Source: Gammaproteobacteria bacterium Ga0077554 (GTDB lineage Bacteria > Pseudomonadota > Gammaproteobacteria > Ga0077554 > Ga007554). Taken from it: a DNA stretch of 48,396 nucleotides. Each line of letters opens with the position of its first letter. Position 1 is the stretch's first letter. The stretch is from NCBI GenBank assembly GCA_001464585.1, contig LNFF01000027.1, forward strand, positions 1 through 48,396, given 5' to 3'. Positions 43,129 to 48,396 of this stretch are shown piece by piece. The notes beneath the pieces were generated by a model. That model ran no database searches. It had not been told where the DNA came from and worked only from the letters and a program-made list of their open reading frames with translations. The translations under genes were made by a program, and so were the position numbers.

Positions 43129-44250
43129 CTACGCCCGATAAACCCCCCCCAATACCCTCAAATGTCTTGCCCCCGTAACACTCGGCACATTCCCCGGCTT
43201 GCATTCCATGGTCTGTTTCGCCAGCCACGCAAAAGCCATTGCTTCCACCCAGTCAGGATCAATGCCAAACGCCGACGTTGAAAGTACTTCACGCGGTTTC
43301 AATAATTCATGCAGACGCAAAAACAAGGTTTGATTATAAATGCCGCCGCCGCACACCAGCACTTGTTGCGCATCCACCGCATGCGTAATGATGGTTTGGG
43401 CAATGCTCACGGCCGTCAATTCGCATAAGGTGGCCTGAATATCGTGCGACGGAATCACCGCCATCTTGCCGATGCGCAACGCGCTGCGCAGCCATTCGAG
43501 GTGAAAGTATTCACGCCCGGTGCTTTTCGGCGGCGCCATACTGAAGTAGGGATCTTTAAGCAGAATATCAAGCAGAGGTTGATGCACCGCGCCGCTGGCG
43601 GCCCAGCGCCCATTATCGTCGCGCGGTGTACCCAAGTGTTCATTGGCCCACGCATCCATCAGCGCATTACCGGGGCCAGTGTCAAAACCGGTGACAGGTT
43701 GCTGCGCATCAGCGGGCAAAATGGTGATGTTGGCGATGCCGCCAATATTCAGCACCACACGGGTTTTCCCGGGTGACTGAAACACCGCTTGATGAAACGC
43801 CGGCACCAGTGGCGCACCTTGTCCGCCTGCGGCAATATCGCGGCGGCGAAAATCAGCCACGGTAGTAATGCCGGTGATTTCGGTGATCAAATTCGGATCG
43901 CCCAGTTGCACGCTGGTGGGGTGCGCGCCCAGCGGTTGATGAAATACCGTCTGGCCATGGCTGCCAATCGCCGTTACCTGCGCGGCATTGACGCCAGCCT
44001 GTTGCAGTACATTAAGCGTGGCCGTAGCGAACAAACGCCCCATCTCCACATCCAGCCGCATCATTTGTTCCAGAATATTATGGGGAGCGTGGCGCAAACC
44101 AAGCAATTCGCGGCGTAATTCTGCGGCAATCGGCAGGCCAGTGCAGGCCAGTATCTGTGGTGTGTTACCCGCGCTGTCCGTCAGATCCACCAGCACCGCA
44201 TCGACTGCGTCCATGCTGGTGCCTGACATTAGCCCGACGAATAGCGCCAT
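43129..44250 (-). CDS. anmK: Anhydro-N-acetylmuramic acid kinase
   Basis: Phosphorylates and opens 1,6-anhydroMurNAc released by lytic transglycosylases during cell-wall recycling. The 373-residue product has the N-terminal 'FVGLMSGTSMDAVDAVLVDL', 'AIGSHGQTVFHQP', 'VLNIGGIANITIL' and 'GFDTGPGNALMDAW'. It follows the M23 endopeptidase gene by 11 bp, so the two form a wall-turnover operon. Confidence 0.96.
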   Translation of the reverse strand: MALFVGLMSGTSMDAVDAVLVDLTDSAGNTPQILACTGLPIAAELRRELLGLRHAPHNILEQMMRLDVEMGRLFATATLNVLQQAGVNAAQVTAIGSHGQTVFHQPLGAHPTSVQLGDPNLITEITGITTVADFRRRDIAAGGQGAPLVPAFHQAVFQSPGKTRVVLNIGGIANITILPADAQQPVTGFDTGPGNALMDAWANEHLGTPRDDNGRWAASGAVHQPLLDILLKDPYFSMAPPKSTGREYFHLEWLRSALRIGKMAVIPSHDIQATLCELTAVSIAQTIITHAVDAQQVLVCGGGIYNQTLFLRLHELLKPREVLSTSAFGIDPDWVEAMAFAWLAKQTMECKPGNVPSVTGARHLRVLGGVYRA

Positions 44251-44261
44251 GGAGGGCTGTG

Positions 44262-45614
44262 CTAAGGCGTACGAGCGGTGAGCGTGCGCTTGAACGCGGT
44301 GAGCTGATCCATCAAGGTTTTTGCTTCGCGGGCGAACTCCGACTTTTCTTGTGATGGAATCGGTTCTGCCTGCGTAAGTTTGATCGTGAGCGGGTTGCGG
44401 TGCTGATCATTAACACGAAACTCGTAATGCAAATGCGGTCCTGTCGCCAGGCCGGATTGCCCAACATAACCAATCACCTGTCCCTGTTCGACACGGTCGC
44501 CCTCGTTCAACCCTTCAGGGTAGCGCGACAAGTGCGCATACAAAGTCGAATACTGCTTGCCGTGCTGCAAAATCACCGTCTTGCCATAACCGCTCTTGTT
44601 ACCCGCAAAAGATACCGTGCCATCACCCGCCGCTTTCACTGGCGTACCCGTGGGCGCCGCATAATCCACACCTTTGTGCGAACGAATATGGTTCAAAATC
44701 GGATGCCTGCGCCCTAAACTAAAGCCCGAACTGATGCGTGAAAACTCCACGGGTGTGCGCAAAAACGCTTTACGCATGCCCATCCCGTCCGGAGTGTAAT
44801 AACTGGCGTGACCCTTGCCATCATTAAAGCGAATCGCCTGCAGCGTCTTGTCACCGTTCGTGAATTCCGCCGCCAGAATCTCACCTGCACGCACCTTTTC
44901 ACCCTGCGCGTAAAACTCCTCATACAGCACGGTAAAATTATCACCGCGCTGCACATCGGTTGCAAAGTCGATATCCCAGCCAAAGATATTTGCCATCTCC
45001 ATGGTTAGCGCATCAGGCAGGCCCGCCTTTTGTCCCGCCAGATAAAGCGAGCTACTAATCGTGCCCGCCGCACGCGCAATGCGCCGCTCCAGCGGATGCT
45101 CCACCGTATTGGCCATAAAACTCGCCGCGTCGCCCTGTTCCTTGATATGCAGCGTGCGTGTCGGCGTAATGTTATAGAGCAATTCCTGCAAGCGCCCCTC
45201 GGCGCCCATCTTGATCTTTAACGTCTTGCCCGGATAAAGACGCGCCAGTTTGGCCGCCTCCCCACCCAGCGCCAGCACCTTATTCAATTGCTGGGTATCC
45301 AGGCCCGCCTGCTTGAAGACCTGCGCCAGCCTGTCGCCCGGCTGAATTTTAACCGAAATCCAGCGTTCCGCAGACCGCATCATCGCAGTTGCCACGTTGG
45401 CCGAGCGGATATCCGCAGCCTGTGCCGTAGATAGAGCAAGCGGAAGGATGCTGCTGTGACCTGTCGGCGGCGCATCCTGCAGCAGCCTCGGCGTAAACGC
45501 GAACACCAGGCCAAGCGTTACCGCCCCTGCAAGCAAGGTTGAGCGATAGGAATATGCAATGTTATGCAGCCCCATCGCTATCGGCTGTGGAGCCGAAGAT
45601 TTTATTAGATTCAT
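44262..45614 (-). CDS. M23 murein endopeptidase with OapA-like LysM domain
   Basis: A 450-residue envelope peptidoglycan hydrolase (MepM-like). It has a membrane anchor (about residues 25-42), an OapA/LysM-like region ('SVKIQPGDRLAQVFKQAGL', 'LYPGKTLKIK'), a second Csd3-like domain, and a C-terminal M23 domain with 'SHKGVDYAAPTGTPVKA' (HxxxD zinc site) and 'TGPHLHYEFRV' (HxH). The ATG at 45614 has an AAAGGA eight bases upstream, so I prefer it to the Met at 45659. It is divergent from tyrS, a common gammaproteobacterial arrangement. Confidence 0.92.
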   Translation of the reverse strand: MNLIKSSAPQPIAMGLHNIAYSYRSTLLAGAVTLGLVFAFTPRLLQDAPPTGHSSILPLALSTAQAADIRSANVATAMMRSAERWISVKIQPGDRLAQVFKQAGLDTQQLNKVLALGGEAAKLARLYPGKTLKIKMGAEGRLQELLYNITPTRTLHIKEQGDAASFMANTVEHPLERRIARAAGTISSSLYLAGQKAGLPDALTMEMANIFGWDIDFATDVQRGDNFTVLYEEFYAQGEKVRAGEILAAEFTNGDKTLQAIRFNDGKGHASYYTPDGMGMRKAFLRTPVEFSRISSGFSLGRRHPILNHIRSHKGVDYAAPTGTPVKAAGDGTVSFAGNKSGYGKTVILQHGKQYSTLYAHLSRYPEGLNEGDRVEQGQVIGYVGQSGLATGPHLHYEFRVNDQHRNPLTIKLTQAEPIPSQEKSEFAREAKTLMDQLTAFKRTLTARTP

Positions 45615-45976
45615 TGCGAGTCCTTTGCGCCTTTTCGTAGGCACCCATAGATACGCCAAAGCCGCCTTACTTAAGTAGGCAAACTCAAATACTCATTGGA
45701 TTTGCGCAAACCCCACTTTTTCGCCCACCTTAAGGTGGGTCGCGCCTGGCCAGAATAAGGGAACCTCCACCAAGCGCCTACTGTTGCTGCCAGCACGGCG
45801 TAATTGAGCTTACTAATAGCGGCACCCATTAATTATCTTTAAAGGGGTGCATTGCCCTATCTTGTATAAATCCGTGGACGCCGCAGTAAGATTACTTTAT
45901 TTATCACCATTATGACAAGGAAAGCCCCATACTTTTAGGTTAAAATATTCAACACTGTATAAAAACGGGACATAAC
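45615..45976. other. Divergent region, M23 peptidase gene / tyrS
   Basis: This 362-bp space must hold promoters for both genes. A perfect 16-bp palindrome (45724-45739, CCCACCTTAAGGTGGG) stands in the peptidase leader without a T-run on either side. TAAAAT at 45941-45946 is a possible -10 for tyrS, with no good -35. No known riboswitch is recognised. Confidence 0.45.
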
Positions 45977-47188
45977 ATGACATCTGTAACGGCAAGCGAA
46001 GCCCTGAGCTTAATTAAACACGGCACCCAGGAGATTCTGCTCGAAGACGATCTGCTGAAAAAACTCAGCACCGGTAAGCCCCTGCGCATTAAAGCCGGCT
46101 TTGACCCGACCGCCCCCGATCTACATCTCGGGCACACCGTCCTGCTCAACAAGCTACGCCAGTTTCAGCAACTCGGCCACGAAGTCCTGTTCCTGATCGG
46201 CGACTTCACCGGCATGATCGGTGACCCCACTGGCAAAAACACCACGCGCCCGCCCTTGACCCGCGACGCAGTCATCGACAACGCCCGCAGCTACGAAAGC
46301 CAGATCTACAAGATTCTCGAGCCCGAAAAGACCCTGGTCATGTTCAACTCCAGTTGGCTGGGCGGAATGAGCGCCGCTGACCTGGTGCAACTGGCCGCCA
46401 AACACACCGTCGCACGCATGCTCGAGCGCGACGACTTTCATAAGCGCTACACCGGCAACCAGCCTATCGCCATCCACGAATTCCTCTACCCGCTATTACA
46501 GGGCTACGATTCCGTCGCCATGAAAGCCGACGTCGAACTGGGCGGCACCGACCAGAAATTCAACCTCTTGGTCGGCCGCGAACTACAGAAACACTATGGG
46601 CAAGCGCCCCAGGTCGTCATCACCCTGCCGATCCTCGAAGGGCTGGACGGCGTGCAAAAGATGTCCAAATCGCTCGGCAACTATATAGGTATCATCGACG
46701 CCCCCGATGACATGTTCGGCAAGCTCATGTCGATTTCCGACATGTTAATGTGGCGCTACCTCGAATTGCTCAGCTTTGAAACCGCCACAACCCTCGCCGC
46801 CTGGCGCCGCGAGGTCGAGCAGGGCGCCAACCCCCGCGACATCAAAGTGCGCCTTGCAATGGAGATTGTCGCGCGCTTTCATGGGCAAGACGCCGCCGCG
46901 CACGCCAACCACTCCTTTATAGCGCGTTTCCGTAAAGGCGAAACCCCCGGCGACATGCCTGAGTTCCAGTTGGCGGCCAGCCCGGCCAGCGATGGCCTGC
47001 CCATCACCCACGTCCTGCGCGATGCCGGACTCACCCCCACCACCTCCGATGCCCTGCGCATGATCCAGCAGGGCGCGGTGCGTATTGACGGCGAACGCAT
47101 TGATGACCGCCACCTGATAATTAAATCAGGCGGCAACCATGTCATTCAAGTGGGCAAACGCCGCTTCGCGCGCGTCCTGGTGCACTAA
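45977..47188 (+). CDS. tyrS: Tyrosyl-tRNA synthetase
   Basis: Charges tRNA-Tyr. The 403-residue product is of the TyrZ-like bacterial subgroup. The HIGH-like motif is '[13 protein letters not shown]', the KMSKS motif is intact in '[14 protein letters not shown]', and the C-terminal S4 RNA-binding domain is '[21 protein letters not shown]'. It lies directly upstream of the rRNA operon. Confidence 0.96.
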   Translation: MTSVTASEALSLIKHGTQEILLEDDLLKKLSTGKPLRIKAGFDPTAPDLHLGHTVLLNKLRQFQQLGHEVLFLIGDFTGMIGDPTGKNTTRPPLTRDAVIDNARSYESQIYKILEPEKTLVMFNSSWLGGMSAADLVQLAAKHTVARMLERDDFHKRYTGNQPIAIHEFLYPLLQGYDSVAMKADVELGGTDQKFNLLVGRELQKHYGQAPQVVITLPILEGLDGVQKMSKSLGNYIGIIDAPDDMFGKLMSISDMLMWRYLELLSFETATTLAAWRREVEQGANPRDIKVRLAMEIVARFHGQDAAAHANHSFIARFRKGETPGDMPEFQLAASPASDGLPITHVLRDAGLTPTTSDALRMIQQGAVRIDGERIDDRHLIIKSGGNHVIQVGKRRFARVLVH

Positions 47189-47276
47189 GCCCTATTTTTG
47201 TGTGATATAACTACTTGATAACATTATTAAAAGTTAATTTAACGCAAAATACTTTGAAAATAATGCCCCGTAGCTG

Positions 47277-47304
47277 TTGACCTCCCGCTCAGGCTGCGTA
47301 TAAT
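47277..47304 (+). promoter_or_regulatory. rrn promoter P1
   Basis: TTGACC (47277-47282) and TATAAT (47299-47304) with a 16-bp spacer, followed by a GC-rich start region, as in growth-regulated rRNA promoters. The A/T-rich DNA just upstream (47220-47265) could be an UP element. Confidence 0.8.
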
Positions 47305-47384
47305 GCGCAACTCCTGATGACGAACAGGGCGAACCGGGAAGAAACGGCGCACTGGCAGAAGCAGGAAGAAGCGAAAATAAGGTG

Positions 47385-47412
47385 TTGACGGCAATTAGAA
47401 ATGATGTATAAT
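47385..47412 (+). promoter_or_regulatory. rrn promoter P2
   Basis: TTGACG (47385-47390) and TATAAT (47407-47412) with a 16-bp spacer, about 108 bp downstream of P1. The pair repeats the P1-P2 layout known from E. coli rRNA operons. Confidence 0.8.
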
Positions 47413-47448
47413 TGTCGACTCGGTTGAGCCAAGCTGCTCTAACCTAAA

Positions 47449-47460
47449 GCTCTTTAACAA
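47449..47460 (+). promoter_or_regulatory. rrn antitermination boxA
   Basis: GCTCTTTAACAA is the consensus boxA sequence bound by NusB-S10 for rRNA antitermination. It lies 136 bp before the 16S start, downstream of P2, as expected. Confidence 0.85.
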
Positions 47461-47595
47461 CATAAAAAGACCAAGTAATTTGTGTGGGTGCTTGCGTTAT
47501 GATTCCTTGCAAAAGTAATCGACGTAAGCTGCCTTAAAAATTTTTAAGTCAGTAGAGTCAAAGAGATTGGCCACCATAAGTGGCTAAGCAGCATT

Positions 47596-48396
<801 letters not shown>

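Noticed and set aside
45614-45660. GGCGCAAAGG in the M23 peptidase leader as a second GEMM aptamer
   Set aside because: The flanking helices required for the fold cannot be drawn; the AAAGGA within it is simply the ribosome-binding site.

Overview
The window looks like a chromosomal segment of a gammaproteobacterium that respires with many c-type cytochromes. The right end runs into a 16S rRNA gene of proteobacterial type. The gene order argC, erpA, anmK, M23 peptidase, tyrS, rrn resembles what I remember from Pseudomonas-like genomes. Cytochrome c is matured by the complete System I (Ccm). I cannot name a genus. Coding is dense on both strands, and much of the intergenic DNA is filled by palindromic repeats.

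Layout. 0-10 kb holds mostly housekeeping genes: a YVTN-type propeller protein, a PTR1-like pteridine reductase, trmB, a TraB/GumN protein, a NYN/PIN-like protein, serB, hemW, a PBP7-type endopeptidase, rdgB and rph. Between the endopeptidase gene and rdgB lies a candidate stand-alone c-di-GMP-I (GEMM) aptamer with its own terminator. 10-16 kb holds yicC, gmk, an Old Yellow Enzyme, a five-Asp-box propeller followed at once by a MoaD/ThiS-like protein, and a formylglycine-generating-enzyme-fold protein. 16-24 kb is the ccmABC-D-E-F-G-H-I operon, interrupted between ccmB and ccmC by a BrnT-type toxin-antitoxin pair. 24-35 kb is an electron-transfer and sensing region. It has a TlpA-like lipoprotein, a monohaem cytochrome with two Reg_prop propeller proteins, a GGDEF-EAL protein with a periplasmic CxxCH site and a FixL-like PAS domain, a pentahaem cytochrome overlapping an NHL-repeat lipoprotein, a hairpin MITE, and a six-CxxCH modular cytochrome split by a -1 frame change at an A10 run. 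35-48 kb has argC, erpA, an accessory block (MBOAT acyltransferase, SGNH-like partner, short-type citrate synthase, CPBP protease, PhyH-like dioxygenase), anmK, an M23 peptidase, tyrS, and the rrn promoters, boxA and 16S 5' part.

How it fits together. The Ccm operon supplies haem attachment for at least four CxxCH-bearing loci within 20 kb (about 13 CxxCH sites). The beta-propeller proteins next to these cytochromes suggest envelope redox or sensing complexes, but their partners and substrates cannot be read from sequence. The GGDEF-EAL protein and the GEMM-like RNA both point to c-di-GMP control. At least three repeat families occur. Two palindromes lie inside open reading frames (ccmH N-terminus; the linker of the hexahaem cytochrome), recalling in-frame palindromic elements known from Rickettsia.
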